From positions 248,001 to 312,000 of the forward strand of contig PKRE01000002.1 of the NCBI GenBank assembly GCA_017577615.1: DNA of 64,000 nt, read 5' to 3'. The DNA comes from Gammaproteobacteria bacterium. Lineage in GTDB: Bacteria > Pseudomonadota > Gammaproteobacteria > Steroidobacterales > Steroidobacteraceae. A program made the translations under genes and the position numbers. Shown here in pieces: positions 48,851 through 57,413 of the stretch (the stretch's first letter is position 1; every line of letters starts with the position of its first letter). Under the pieces are notes generated by a model. It was not told where the DNA came from, searched no databases, and worked only from the letters and a program-made list of their open reading frames with translations.

Positions 48851-49414
48851 ATGCGCGTCCTTGCACTGATTGGCGCGACGATATTGGCGAGCGGCTGCGC
48901 GTTCCAGGCGACGGTTACGCCGCGCGAGTATCTCGACGAGCAGACTGCTGCGACGATTACGGTTGTCGCAGAGCCTTGGGTGTTCAATCGGGAATACGAC
49001 GGTGCACAGCGGGATTTCATCAATCTCTATGCCATCGATGTGAATCGCATGGGCGATCACCGCACGTATCTGGTCGTTGCAAACTATTGGCCCGACCGTG
49101 CGTTGCAAGACATGCGACCGGTGCTCGAGATTAGCACCGGAGACCTATCGCTTTCGCTTCGCGCCTTCGACGGTGAACCGCGGCAGATTGGAGTGGGCGG
49201 GACGCTCGACCCGAAAATTCCGCGTTCTGCGCAATATTGGTTCTACCCCATAGACACCGAATCGCTCGTTGCCATGGCTACCGGAGAAGGGCTCATCGTG
49301 GCTTTGGTAAAGGGCGAAGAGCGAGTGCCTTACGTCGTATGGCGCGACGGCAGCGCAGAGCTGAAAGCTTTTGTGAAGGAGATGGGGTGGGGCGAGAGCA
49401 GGGAAGCCATGTAG
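48851..49414 (+). CDS. putative lipoprotein of unknown function
   Basis: The 187-residue product has a short lipoprotein signal peptide with the lipobox LASGC (Cys16). The rest is a compact, probably beta-rich domain with several aromatic residues (NYWPDRALQDMRPVLEIS, QYWFYPIDTESLV). I do not recognise the family. The start has a strong GAGGGGAG site. It is followed after ~155 bp by another small lipoprotein gene in the same direction. Confidence 0.8.
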   Translation: MRVLALIGATILASGCAFQATVTPREYLDEQTAATITVVAEPWVFNREYDGAQRDFINLYAIDVNRMGDHRTYLVVANYWPDRALQDMRPVLEISTGDLSLSLRAFDGEPRQIGVGGTLDPKIPRSAQYWFYPIDTESLVAMATGEGLIVALVKGEERVPYVVWRDGSAELKAFVKEMGWGESREAM

Positions 49415-49570
49415 GCGAGTACTCTCAAGGCGTCGGACGATGTCACATGCCCATGCGCCAACCTTCGAGCGCGGAACTATTGCCGCGTTGCGAACCTTTC
49501 GCCATCGGATCAGGGTGCTGTTCCAGGCGCCGAGGCGAAGGCGCATAGCACGTAACGGAGGAGACGATCC

Positions 49571-49873
49571 ATGACGACGCTCAAGAGCTTGACGGCGCTG
49601 GTCGCCGCGACGGCGTTACTCGGCCTGGCAGGCTGCGGCCAGAACAATCAAGGTCGGACGGACGATTCGCAGATGGGCGACATGGCTCCAGGAACGACGA
49701 GCGAGCCGTCGACGAGCGAGCCGACTACTTCGGATCCTTATGGGACGGCGGCTCCTGGTCAAGATGACACGATGACTCAGCCCGAGGGTCCGGGCTCCAC
49801 GATGGGTGGCCCGGGTGAAATGACCGAGGAACCCGGCACTGCAGAGCAGGAGCCGACCTCACCGCCGCAGTAA
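49571..49873 (+). CDS. small disordered lipoprotein
   Basis: The 100-residue product has a signal peptide with lipobox LAGC (Cys22) and a mature part consisting almost wholly of Thr, Ser, Pro, Gly, Glu and Asp (for example TTSEPSTSEPTTSDP), with no predicted globular domain. A GGAGGAG site precedes the ATG. Such acidic, low-complexity lipoproteins are common in proteobacterial envelopes; the function is unknown. Confidence 0.8.
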   Translation: MTTLKSLTALVAATALLGLAGCGQNNQGRTDDSQMGDMAPGTTSEPSTSEPTTSDPYGTAAPGQDDTMTQPEGPGSTMGGPGEMTEEPGTAEQEPTSPPQ

Positions 49874-49910
49874 GTCGCAACACGCGAATCGAAGCACAAG
49901 CCCAAGCCAT

Positions 49911-49939
49911 CACGAGCCGCTGCATAGCAGCGGCTCGTG
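49911..49939. terminator. terminator hairpin between lipoprotein and TonB receptor genes
   Basis: A perfect 13-bp stem (CACGAGCCGCTGC with GCAGCGGCTCGTG) with an ATA loop lies between two converging genes. No T-tract, but the stem is strong in both directions. Confidence 0.72.
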
Positions 49940-49976
49940 CGTACAAGAGGGCAGCAGTCAACGCAGCCCTGTCTAC

Positions 49977-52439
49977 CTACAGGCGGTAGGCGGCGGTGAG
50001 CTCGTATGTGGGCCCGAACAGCGGACGTCCAAGAAAGACCCCGCCGGTATCGCCTGCGCCGATGATGCGCGCATTGCCCTCCGTCAACGCGAGCTCGTCG
50101 GTGATGTTGGTGCCGGTCAGCTGGAACGACCAATGCTCTCCCACCTCAATGCCAATGCCCGCATCGAGCGTGTCGTACTTCTCGAGGCGCTGCTGATTCT
50201 GAATATCCGAGTAGCGGTCGCCGACATGGGTCCATGTGAGATAGAAATTGATCTCACCCCACGAGGTGACTAGATCGTAACGAGGGATCAACCGGAACTG
50301 AACGCGCGGCTGACGCTGGACTCGATTGCCGGTTCGTAGGAAGGGGTCGCTTGCGTTGATGATGTCCTTTACTTCGGCATCGACCCAGTTGCCGAAGAGC
50401 TGGACCTGGAAGCTGTCCGTGATGCGAACTGCAGTTTCGACCTCGACACCATACGCGCGCGAGCCCGCGACACTCGTGACCTGACTCAGTGAGCCGTCGG
50501 GGTTGGCAACGAACTGACCAAAGGGCAGGCCTTTGAAATCATTGTAGAAGAGCGTGATGTAGGCGCCAACTCGGTCGGTCTGCGCCTTCAGCCCGATCTC
50601 GTACTGATCGACGGTTTGAGTGATGTCCTGTCCGTCGCGCAAATTGTCGAATTGTGGGAACTTGAAGCCCGAGTTGATGCGCAGGAAGGAGCTGATCTCG
50701 TCAGTCAAGTAGTAGTTGAGGCCGGCCGTCCAGGAGATGTCGTCTGCATCATGATCGATTCGGCGCACAGTGCCGGAAAGGATCTGCGCGTCGTTGTTGT
50801 AGAGCGTCAATGGATTGCCGTCCAAGTCCACGTTGGAGATCGTGTTTCCGACACGGCCGTCGATCTCCTGTTCTTCGTAACGCACGCCGAAGTCGAGGCG
50901 CAGACGATCCGAGAGCTCCCATTCGTCTGCCACGAAGATGGCGATGTTCTGGCCGTCGTAGTTGCCGACGATGCGGGCTGTTGTGGCGCCTGTAATGCCT
51001 TCGCGAGTCACGAGCGCACCGTTGTTCAAGGTCGCGTCGATCAGACGCGCATTTGGTTCCGATGCGATCAGTGTGTTGTTGCCTAAGAACCAGCTGTCGT
51101 CCGAAGAGTAGTCGGCGAAATAGACCCCGACGGTCAAGGTGTTGCCGGTGAAGATCTCGCGGCTGAAGCGCAGATCGTTCGTGAACGACTCAATGTCCTT
51201 GTCGACAGCCCAGCGACCGACGACGATGACCTGTTGATCGAGCGGGACCGGCTGACCGCTGCGCGTGAAAATGGCAGTACCCGATGTGGCGGGGCCAGCC
51301 GCAGCAACAAGTGCGGGGTTGGCGTTGGCTTGCTCAATAGTCTGCGCGAGAAAATCGGCGAGAGACGTCGGATTCGGCCCCGTGAAGATGGCCACCGTAT
51401 CCGCAGCGCCGGTCGTGAAATTTGCGCGGTTACTGATCGTCCACTCGCCAAGCGCAAGGTCGAGCGTTGCACCTGCAACGGTGAGGTTGATACCTCTGCC
51501 GTCGGCAAGATCGAGATCCCGGGTCACACCAGGGGCGGCTTCGATCGTGAAGTACCTCAGCTCATTGCTGTGGAACGTGTCTTCGCCGGGATCGAAACCG
51601 GGGTAGCGCGAGATATCTCGGCCTTCGTTGCGCGAAAGCAGGGGAATACCGGTGAAGAAGGCATTACGATCGCGCGTGTAGCGGGCGTATAGCGTTAACT
51701 CGCCGCTATCGAAGCTACGCGTGATCGTACCCACGATTTGGCCGCCCTTGTCGGCTGGGAACTCCGTTTCTCGCACACCGTCCGACTCCCGATAGAAGCC
51801 ACCTAGGCTGAAGTACCAGTTGTCAGCAAGCGGACCGCCGTAGAACGCGTCGGCACGGTACAGCTCCTGCGCGCCGATCGTGGCGCGCACGATGCCTTCG
51901 GGAGTGTCGCTGCCTTTTTTCTGAATGAAGTTCACCGTCACGCCGGGTTGCCCGTTTGAGAAAATCGGGCTTGGGCCGCCGCGGAGCACCTCGACCCGCT
52001 CTACCGTCTCATCGAGCCGAAACAGTGTGGAGTTCTCGAGGAAGGACAGCGTGGGAGGAGGGAAAAGCGGAGAGCCGTCGAGCTGGATCGTGACAAAAGG
52101 TGCATCACCGCCGCCGGGGAAGCCACGAATGTCGATGTTTGCTCCCGATACACCGCCGGTCGGCTCGACCCAAAGACCCGGCACAATCTTCAATAAATCA
52201 GCAGTGCTCTTGGGTGCGATCCGGACGATCTCCTCGGCATCGGCCGTGGTAATCGAGAAGCTCGCGTCGAGCCGATCGAGACCTGTCGTCCGCGCGGTGC
52301 CCGTCACGATGATCTCGGAGATCGGCTCGCGCGGGGACTGCGATTGCGATTGCGCTTGCGCGAGTGCGAGCGACGAGGCGAGCGTCGTCAGGCCAAACGT
52401 ACACGCACACCGCAAACCGGCTGCTGCTAAGACGCGCAT
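49977..52439 (-). CDS. TonB-dependent outer-membrane receptor
   Basis: The 820-residue protein has a signal peptide (ending near SLALAQA), a TonB-box-like EIIVTG, a plug domain (about 35-165) with DLLKIVPGLWVEPTGG, NIDIRGF and VEVLRGGPSPIFSNGQPG, and a beta-barrel ending in YELTAAYRL with terminal aromatic/Leu residues. Barrel landmarks include LDFGVRYEEQEID and NYYLTDEISSFLRINSGFKFPQ. ATG 52439 was chosen for its GGAGG site; a longer reading to 52517 is rejected. The ligand is unknown, and no adjacent TonB, sigma/anti-sigma or transporter genes point to one. Confidence 0.93.
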   Translation of the reverse strand: MRVLAAAGLRCACTFGLTTLASSLALAQAQSQSQSPREPISEIIVTGTARTTGLDRLDASFSITTADAEEIVRIAPKSTADLLKIVPGLWVEPTGGVSGANIDIRGFPGGGDAPFVTIQLDGSPLFPPPTLSFLENSTLFRLDETVERVEVLRGGPSPIFSNGQPGVTVNFIQKKGSDTPEGIVRATIGAQELYRADAFYGGPLADNWYFSLGGFYRESDGVRETEFPADKGGQIVGTITRSFDSGELTLYARYTRDRNAFFTGIPLLSRNEGRDISRYPGFDPGEDTFHSNELRYFTIEAAPGVTRDLDLADGRGINLTVAGATLDLALGEWTISNRANFTTGAADTVAIFTGPNPTSLADFLAQTIEQANANPALVAAAGPATSGTAIFTRSGQPVPLDQQVIVVGRWAVDKDIESFTNDLRFSREIFTGNTLTVGVYFADYSSDDSWFLGNNTLIASEPNARLIDATLNNGALVTREGITGATTARIVGNYDGQNIAIFVADEWELSDRLRLDFGVRYEEQEIDGRVGNTISNVDLDGNPLTLYNNDAQILSGTVRRIDHDADDISWTAGLNYYLTDEISSFLRINSGFKFPQFDNLRDGQDITQTVDQYEIGLKAQTDRVGAYITLFYNDFKGLPFGQFVANPDGSLSQVTSVAGSRAYGVEVETAVRITDSFQVQLFGNWVDAEVKDIINASDPFLRTGNRVQRQPRVQFRLIPRYDLVTSWGEINFYLTWTHVGDRYSDIQNQQRLEKYDTLDAGIGIEVGEHWSFQLTGTNITDELALTEGNARIIGAGDTGGVFLGRPLFGPTYELTAAYRL

Positions 52440-52821
52440 GGCATGCCTCCACACGATCGCTGAAGCTGCACTCTTCGATTGCTGAGATGTCAAGTCAATA
52501 CGCAGGGCCAACGACATCTAATGTATACATCCGGCACGGTATGTGATTGCACATATGCACACAGATCCGTGCACATCTGACACGACTCGCATGGAGCGCT
52601 ACGTAGCTCTTTCATGAACGCTCAGAGATGTGCGAGCGCAAATCCGTCGATGGCGTGGCAAGCATCGCGAGTCGAGCGCGGGAACAATGAGGCTAAGGCA
52701 TTGTGTCTTTCCATGCCGTCAGGAAGCGGACGGATCGACGCTTTAGATAGAGCGGTGCGAGGCCCGTCAGAGTACAAGTTGGGACGGTGCGTGCCAGGTG
52801 GCAGCCCAGAGCAGAGATACG
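52440..52821. other. TonB receptor upstream region, with palindromes
   Basis: These 382 bp hold the promoter region of the minus-strand TonB receptor and the 3' end of the kinase unit. ATGTATACAT (52521-52530) is a perfect 10-bp palindrome and TATGTG-ATTG-CACATA (52540-52555) is a 6-bp inverted repeat with 4-bp spacer, 80-115 bp upstream of the receptor start, so both are operator candidates. The rest contains no gene that I can support. Confidence 0.6.
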
Positions 52822-55602
52822 TTACTTCAGATGCGCGCGACGATCGCTGATCTCGCGTAAGAGCGCAGTCAGCTTCTCCTGCTGTCCGCGAGACTCGTAA
52901 AGCTGTGCGATCCGCTCGCGCGCCATTCTCTTCGCATCGCGGTCAGCGCCGCCGTCGGTGGTGAGCTGTCGGAAAGTGGTCGTGAGATACTGCTCGGCTT
53001 CAGCGTATCGACCTTGTTTGAGGAACACTTCGCCAAGCGCATTCTTCGAGCGCGCAACGCGCCACTCTGGCGCATCGGTACGTCTCCAGCGGTGCATCGA
53101 CGCGATGAGTGTCGCTTCGGCATCCGCCAGCTTACCTTGAGCGAGCAAAGTTTCTCCCAAGTAGTATTCCGCGGAGGCAACGTACTGATGGTCAGCAGGA
53201 AGGTTCTTCGCGAACAGCTCCAGGGTGTCGCGCAGGATACGCTCGGCTTCGTGCAATTTACGCTTCTTCAGCAGCACCGTGCCGAGAATCGTTCGCAGGA
53301 AACCGATCTTGAGCGTGACAGTGCTTCCTGCTTGCTCGTGGATATCGAGCGCCTCGCGGACGAGTCCTTCTGCAGCATTGAAATCCTGTTTCGCAATACT
53401 CAGTTGGGCGAGCAGGCCGAGGGTGTCTGCGACGGCGTTGTTGTTCGATCCATACACGAACCGTTGAGCGGCAAGCACTCTTTTCAAGATGGGCTCAGCG
53501 TCGTCCAGACGATCCCGATAAACGAGGATTCGTGCCAGGTTCGCCTCGGCAAAGATGCGATCGGGATGAGTCTCTGGAACCCTAGAGTAGATGCGAACGG
53601 CATCCTTCGCGTATCTCTCCGCTTGCACAAGGTCGTTTGCCCAAACGAAGGTGTTCGAGAGGTCCATGAGTATGATGCCGACGCGTGGATCGTCGGGGCC
53701 TCGCAAACTCTTGACGACCTCGTAGGCGGAGTTCAAATGCGCTTGCGCCTGTTGCACATTGCCGCGGAGCATCTCGAGTCGCGCCAGGTCGATAAGCAAA
53801 GTGGCATATTGCTCGGAGCGTGTGTTCGACACTCGCTGCGCCACCTTCAAGGCCTCCGCGAGCGTGCGGTCGGACTCTTCGTAACGAGCCGCCTCACGTT
53901 GCGCGACAGCGAGAGCCGCGAGCACGGGGCCGATCGTAGCGTCGCTGGCCTTGAGTTGTCTGTGGATTTCGAGGGCTTCTTCCAGGAAAGAAAGCGCCCG
54001 ATCCGAGTGGCCCATCCTCATGTAGGAAACGCCGATCGCTTCGAGCAGACGCGCACGGACGTCCGGTTGTTGGCCTAGATCCGCACGGATGCGTTCGGCC
54101 GCCTGTTCCAGCAGCGTGCGTGCGGTTGGCTCCTTGCCGAAGTGCATGTATGGATCGGCTGCACTAAAGACGTTCAACATGAATTCGGAGACCATTTCGG
54201 CTCGTCGGCCGTCCTGGGTTGCACGCTCCAATGCCAGAGCGATTTGCTGGCGCTGCACGGACATGACGATTGCCACGCCGATGACAAAGAGCAGAAAACC
54301 GACACTGGCGATCACGCCTGCTGTGTGCCGACGTGCGAAGCGTTGGCCGTAGTAGAGCCAGTTGCCCTGTCTGGCCTTGACGGACTCATCGTTGAGGTAA
54401 CGACGTATGTCGTCAGCAAGTTGTTCGGCCGAGCTGTAACGGTGCTGCGGCTCCTTGCGCAGGGCTTTCATCACGATGGCATCGATGTCACCTGCCAAGT
54501 TGCGACGCAGGCGCTCGACGCTCGTCGAGCGGGCACTGGCGATATCGGCGACCGGAAACTCGTTGGCCGTGATCGCGTGCAGCAACGCAGCACTCGGTTT
54601 CTCCGGGTCACTCAGGCAGATCGCACGTTCCAGCTCGAGTTGACTGTACGAGGCAGGCACCTTGTATGGGCGCAGCCCACACACGAGCTCGTAGAGGATC
54701 ACACCCAGGGAGTAGACATCACTCGCGGTTGTGATGGTGCCACCGAGAATCTGCTCGGGACTTGCGTACTCGGGCGTAAGAAGCCTGTCGGCTACCCGCG
54801 TCAAATCGGGCAGTGACCGGTGGTCATTCGAGCGCAAGAGCTTGGCGATCCCGAAGTCCAATAGCTTCGGAGTGCCATCCTCGGTCACCAGAATGTTCGC
54901 AGGCTTCAGGTCGCGATGGATGACCAGATTCTGATGTGCATATTGGACGGCTGCACAGATCTCGAGGAAGAGTCGAAGTCGTTCGCGAAGGTTGAGGTGA
55001 CGACGGTCACAGTACTGATCGAGTGGCTCCCCCTCGACGTATTCCATGACGAGATAGGGCTGGCCCGTCTCCGTCTCGCCGGCATCCAGCAATCTGGCAA
55101 TGTTGGGATGGTTCAGATTTGCGAGGATTTGGCGCTCGGCTCTGAAGCGCCCATCGAGGCCGACTTGCAGCGCAGCCGTGTCGATGACCTTGCAGGCGAC
55201 CCGCGCCGAGTATTGCCGGTCAGCGCGCTCGGCCAGATAAACGGTCCCCGTTCCTCCTTGTCCCAAGATGGACGTGAGGCGATAGCTGCCGAGAACACGT
55301 CCCAACAGCGACTGTCGCTGATCCTGAAGAACGTGTGCGGAAGCGATGCCTATCGCACGCGACAAAGGCGACGGCCCTGCTCGCGAGATATTCGCAAGCA
55401 TGGCAATCAACTGCTCACGGAGATCAGCGTCATCGACAGTCTGCTCATAGATGAAGCTATGTCGCCGCGATGCTTCCATCTCCAGCGCTTGCTGGAACAA
55501 GCTCTGCAGCCGCGTCCACTGTTGTCTGTCGGTTTTCGCTATGCGCAGAGCCATCGGAGGTTCGCCTGAAGCGACAGCAGGGCGCACCTCCGGTTGACGC
55601 AT
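52822..55602 (-). CDS. transmembrane Ser/Thr protein kinase with C-terminal TPR domain
   Basis: The 926-residue protein has an N-terminal helical region (about 20-95), a Hanks-type kinase domain with GQGGTG (114-119), the ATP Lys in VACK (138), HRDLKPAN (229-236), DFG (249-251) and a PEYASPEQ segment (278-285). One membrane helix (about 428-449) follows, then tetratricopeptide repeats to the C-terminus. This topology puts the kinase in the cytoplasm and the TPRs in the periplasm. All catalytic residues are present. The start is uncertain: an in-frame ATG at 55554 is equally possible and neither has a clear ribosome-binding site. It is divergent from the repeat-protein gene. Confidence 0.93.
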   Translation of the reverse strand: MRQPEVRPAVASGEPPMALRIAKTDRQQWTRLQSLFQQALEMEASRRHSFIYEQTVDDADLREQLIAMLANISRAGPSPLSRAIGIASAHVLQDQRQSLLGRVLGSYRLTSILGQGGTGTVYLAERADRQYSARVACKVIDTAALQVGLDGRFRAERQILANLNHPNIARLLDAGETETGQPYLVMEYVEGEPLDQYCDRRHLNLRERLRLFLEICAAVQYAHQNLVIHRDLKPANILVTEDGTPKLLDFGIAKLLRSNDHRSLPDLTRVADRLLTPEYASPEQILGGTITTASDVYSLGVILYELVCGLRPYKVPASYSQLELERAICLSDPEKPSAALLHAITANEFPVADIASARSTSVERLRRNLAGDIDAIVMKALRKEPQHRYSSAEQLADDIRRYLNDESVKARQGNWLYYGQRFARRHTAGVIASVGFLLFVIGVAIVMSVQRQQIALALERATQDGRRAEMVSEFMLNVFSAADPYMHFGKEPTARTLLEQAAERIRADLGQQPDVRARLLEAIGVSYMRMGHSDRALSFLEEALEIHRQLKASDATIGPVLAALAVAQREAARYEESDRTLAEALKVAQRVSNTRSEQYATLLIDLARLEMLRGNVQQAQAHLNSAYEVVKSLRGPDDPRVGIILMDLSNTFVWANDLVQAERYAKDAVRIYSRVPETHPDRIFAEANLARILVYRDRLDDAEPILKRVLAAQRFVYGSNNNAVADTLGLLAQLSIAKQDFNAAEGLVREALDIHEQAGSTVTLKIGFLRTILGTVLLKKRKLHEAERILRDTLELFAKNLPADHQYVASAEYYLGETLLAQGKLADAEATLIASMHRWRRTDAPEWRVARSKNALGEVFLKQGRYAEAEQYLTTTFRQLTTDGGADRDAKRMARERIAQLYESRGQQEKLTALLREISDRRAHLK

Positions 55603-55758
55603 CCGTCACGGGGTACGCAGGGCGATTTTGACTTATCCCCCACTGCAGGCAGCGAACTAGCCAACATTTCCAGCATCACATTGACGACCGTCGCGTTCCG
55701 GCGCGCATCTGTTTCCACCTCATCAGACCTCCCGTGTTACGAGCATCTTTTCTTTTTT

Positions 55759-55774
55759 TGTGACGCGCGTCACA
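55759..55774. promoter_or_regulatory. CRP-type operator 1
   Basis: TGTGACGCGCGTCACA is an exact match to the CRP-family consensus TGTGA-N6-TCACA and is itself fully palindromic. It lies 157 bp upstream of the kinase start and 125 bp upstream of the repeat-protein start. Confidence 0.7.
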
Positions 55775-55782
55775 CTCAGCTC

Positions 55783-55798
55783 TGTGACACACGTCACA
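55783..55798. promoter_or_regulatory. CRP-type operator 2
   Basis: TGTGACACACGTCACA is a second exact TGTGA-N6-TCACA site, centred 24 bp from the first. The pair sits 100-140 bp upstream of the repeat-protein gene. Binding protein (CRP/Vfr/Clp type) is inferred from the consensus. Confidence 0.7.
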
Positions 55799-55898
55799 CT
55801 CGCGCGCTGCTTATGCAAAGAAGCGGCAGCTTATGTCAAAACACCGAAAAGACTTGGCGTGCCTCCAATAGCACGTCTGGCGAAACGGGAGGAATCGA

Positions 55899-56261
55899 AT
55901 GCGTAGCAATATGGCCTTTTTGATTGTGATTGGCTCGTTGTGCATGACGCTGCCAGCCATGGCGGCGGATAGCGAGTCAGCACTGGGCACAGCGCACGAG
56001 CTCGATGTGTCCCAGACGGTCGCCGTCAGTCTGCCTCCCTCGAGGCCTCCGGCGCAGATTGCGGTAAGCCTGCCGCCGTCGCGTCCCCCGGCTCAGGTCG
56101 CAGTGAGCCTGCCGCCTTCGAGACCTCCGGCCCAGGTGGCAGTGAGCTTGCCGCCGTCGCGTCCTCCGGCTCAGGTCGCGGTGAGCTTGCCGCCGTCGCG
56201 TCCGCCGGCTCAGGTCGCAGTGAGCCTGCCACCATCACGTCCGCCGGTGCACGTGGCCTAG
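55899..56261 (+). CDS. exported protein of six 13-residue proline-rich tandem repeats
   Basis: The 120-residue product has a signal peptide (cleavage probably after AMAA, about residue 23), a short linker, and six consecutive copies of AVSLPPSRPPAQV/I, the last ending in PPVHV, followed by a terminal Ala. The copies differ at many third codon positions but hardly at all in protein sequence. I do not know a family for it; the repeat would form a rigid polyproline-type rod with a regularly spaced Arg. A strong GGGAGGA site precedes the ATG. It is divergent from the receptor kinase, with two CRP-type sites upstream, and 16 bp before the next small exported protein. Confidence 0.82.
   Translation: MRSNMAFLIVIGSLCMTLPAMAADSESALGTAHELDVSQTVAVSLPPSRPPAQIAVSLPPSRPPAQVAVSLPPSRPPAQVAVSLPPSRPPAQVAVSLPPSRPPAQVAVSLPPSRPPVHVA
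56022..56255 (+). repeat. six tandem 39-bp coding repeats
   Basis: Units begin at 56022, 56061, 56100, 56139, 56178 and 56217. Each encodes 13 residues. Codons for Ser, Arg, Pro, Ala, Val and Leu vary between copies (for example AGG, CGT and AGA for the single Arg), so the repeat is older than a recent slippage event and its protein sequence appears constrained. Confidence 0.95.
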
Positions 56262-56277
56262 TTGAGGAGCGCGCTGC

Positions 56278-56451
56278 ATGAAATCGAAGCTGATACTCGC
56301 AACCATCGTGATGCTCGCCGTGACGACCTCGGCGGTGGCGCTTGTGGCGAAGCCAGAAGCGCGCGCTGCAACGGAGGTGTCCGACATCAAAGCTACGTTG
56401 CAGGCGGAAGCGGTGGCGCCGCGAGTTTCGTCTTTCGATAGACCTCTATAA
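56278..56451 (+). CDS. 57-residue exported small protein
   Basis: A 57-codon reading frame opens with ATG 56278, preceded by GAGGAG at 8 bp. It starts MKSKLILATIVMLAVTTSAVALV, a clear signal peptide or single membrane helix, and continues with a short mature part (KPEARAATEVSDIKATLQAEAVAPR...) ending at TAA 56449-56451. I recognise no family. It follows the repeat-protein gene by 16 bp and precedes a strong hairpin, so the two form a small operon. Confidence 0.72.
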   Translation: MKSKLILATIVMLAVTTSAVALVAKPEARAATEVSDIKATLQAEAVAPRVSSFDRPL

Positions 56452-56459
56452 GGCGGCGG

Positions 56460-56487
56460 GTTGCCGGCGCGGGTCCGCGCCGGCAAC
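56460..56487. terminator. terminator hairpin after the small exported protein
   Basis: GTTGCCGGCGCGG and CCGCGCCGGCAAC form a 12-bp GC stem closing a tetraloop, 8 bp after the stop. It separates the operon from the convergent ArsC-like gene. Confidence 0.75.
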
Positions 56488-56547
56488 CATGCCTGCGCCC
56501 CAGTAGACGTCATGGCCCGGCGTTACTGCGAGCCGGTGCCGTTCCCC

Positions 56548-56898
56548 TTAGTCGAGCAGCTCGAGCACGTTTTCCGGTGGGCGTCCGAGCACTGCTCGAT
56601 CACCTTTCACGACGATCGGCCTTTCGATCAGGATCGGGTGTTCGACCATCGCCTTGATCCATTCCGCATTGGAGAGTTCCTTGCCTGCGTACTTGGTCTT
56701 GTACGTGTCCTCTCCCTTACGAACGAGCTCCTGCGGTTTGATGCCAAGCAGCGCTACGATCCTTCGCAGCTCACTCTCGCTCGGAGGATTCTTGAGATAT
56801 TCGACTACACGTGGCTCGATGCCGCGTTCCTTCAGAAGGGTGAGGGCAGCACGGCTCTTGCTGCAGCGTGGGTTGTGATAGATGGTGACCGTAGACAT
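56548..56898 (-). CDS. arsC: ArsC-family thioredoxin-fold protein (arsenate reductase, glutaredoxin type)
   Basis: The 116-residue protein has the family start TIYHNPRCSKSRAAL with the catalytic Cys12, EYLKNPPSESELRRI, and the C-terminal segment ERPIVVKGDRAVLGRPPENVLELL with conserved Arg residues. It is the length of plasmid/chromosomal ArsC. YffB-like proteins share the fold, but HNPRCSKS and the Arg pattern favour arsenate reductase. ATG 56898 was chosen with GAGGAA upstream. No other ars gene is nearby, so resistance function is unproved. Confidence 0.88.
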   Translation of the reverse strand: MSTVTIYHNPRCSKSRAALTLLKERGIEPRVVEYLKNPPSESELRRIVALLGIKPQELVRKGEDTYKTKYAGKELSNAEWIKAMVEHPILIERPIVVKGDRAVLGRPPENVLELLD

Positions 56899-57173
56899 AG
56901 GTGATTCCTCATGGCACGCCGCGACTCGTGCGCTGACGTTTGAGATCGTGCAGAAAGCGAAAATCACGCAGCTCGAGTGATGCTCGGGAGCTGATCTACG
57001 GCAAGATCTTCGGCTATAGGGGACGATTCGTCGAGACGGTGGTTTCGATCTCCCGACGCAAGGTTGCTGGGCTTCTGGCACGGCGACGGAAGGTCTGTGC
57101 CGTCGTGGTGGTCATCCTGCCAGCGTGCACAGCGTCGCGAGGATAGGTGCGACCCACCGCAGGCAGGATGTTT
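56899..57173. other. intergenic region
   Basis: 275 bp upstream of arsC and downstream of the small hypothetical gene; no gene, promoter pair or repeat was found in it. Confidence 0.5.
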
Positions 57174-57413
57174 CTAGTTCTTCGATCCCCAGCCGTCCGG
57201 CAAGTGCTCCATCTCATAGCCAACGGTTTCCCGAGTGATGGGATCGATGATGGGTTTGCCGCGCTTGAATGCGCCGGTCTGAATCGGCTTATTGGCGAAG
57301 GTTCCGTCCGCGTTCGCACGCTGGGCAGAGATGCGACCATCGTGCTCTCGGACGAGCACGCGAGCGCTGTCAGTATCGAGCAGCCAACCGATAACTTCGC
57401 AAGTCGTCGTCAT
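57174..57413 (-). CDS. hypothetical 79-residue protein
   Basis: The product has no signal peptide or membrane helix. The first ~45 residues look like small beta strands (CEVIGWLLDTDSARVLVREHDGRI), and the end is charged and Trp-containing (MEHLPDGWGSKN). I do not recognise the family. ATG 57413 has a GGAGC sequence upstream; an upstream start to 57464 adds 17 residues. The gene is supported by its start context and by its frame being open between flanking genes, not by homology. Confidence 0.5.
   Translation of the reverse strand: MTTTCEVIGWLLDTDSARVLVREHDGRISAQRANADGTFANKPIQTGAFKRGKPIIDPITRETVGYEMEHLPDGWGSKN

Noticed and set aside
52614-52850. Plus-strand 78-codon open frame between the TonB receptor and the kinase
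   Set aside because: It overlaps the kinase 3' end, has no ribosome-binding site and its sequence looks like random GC-rich translation.
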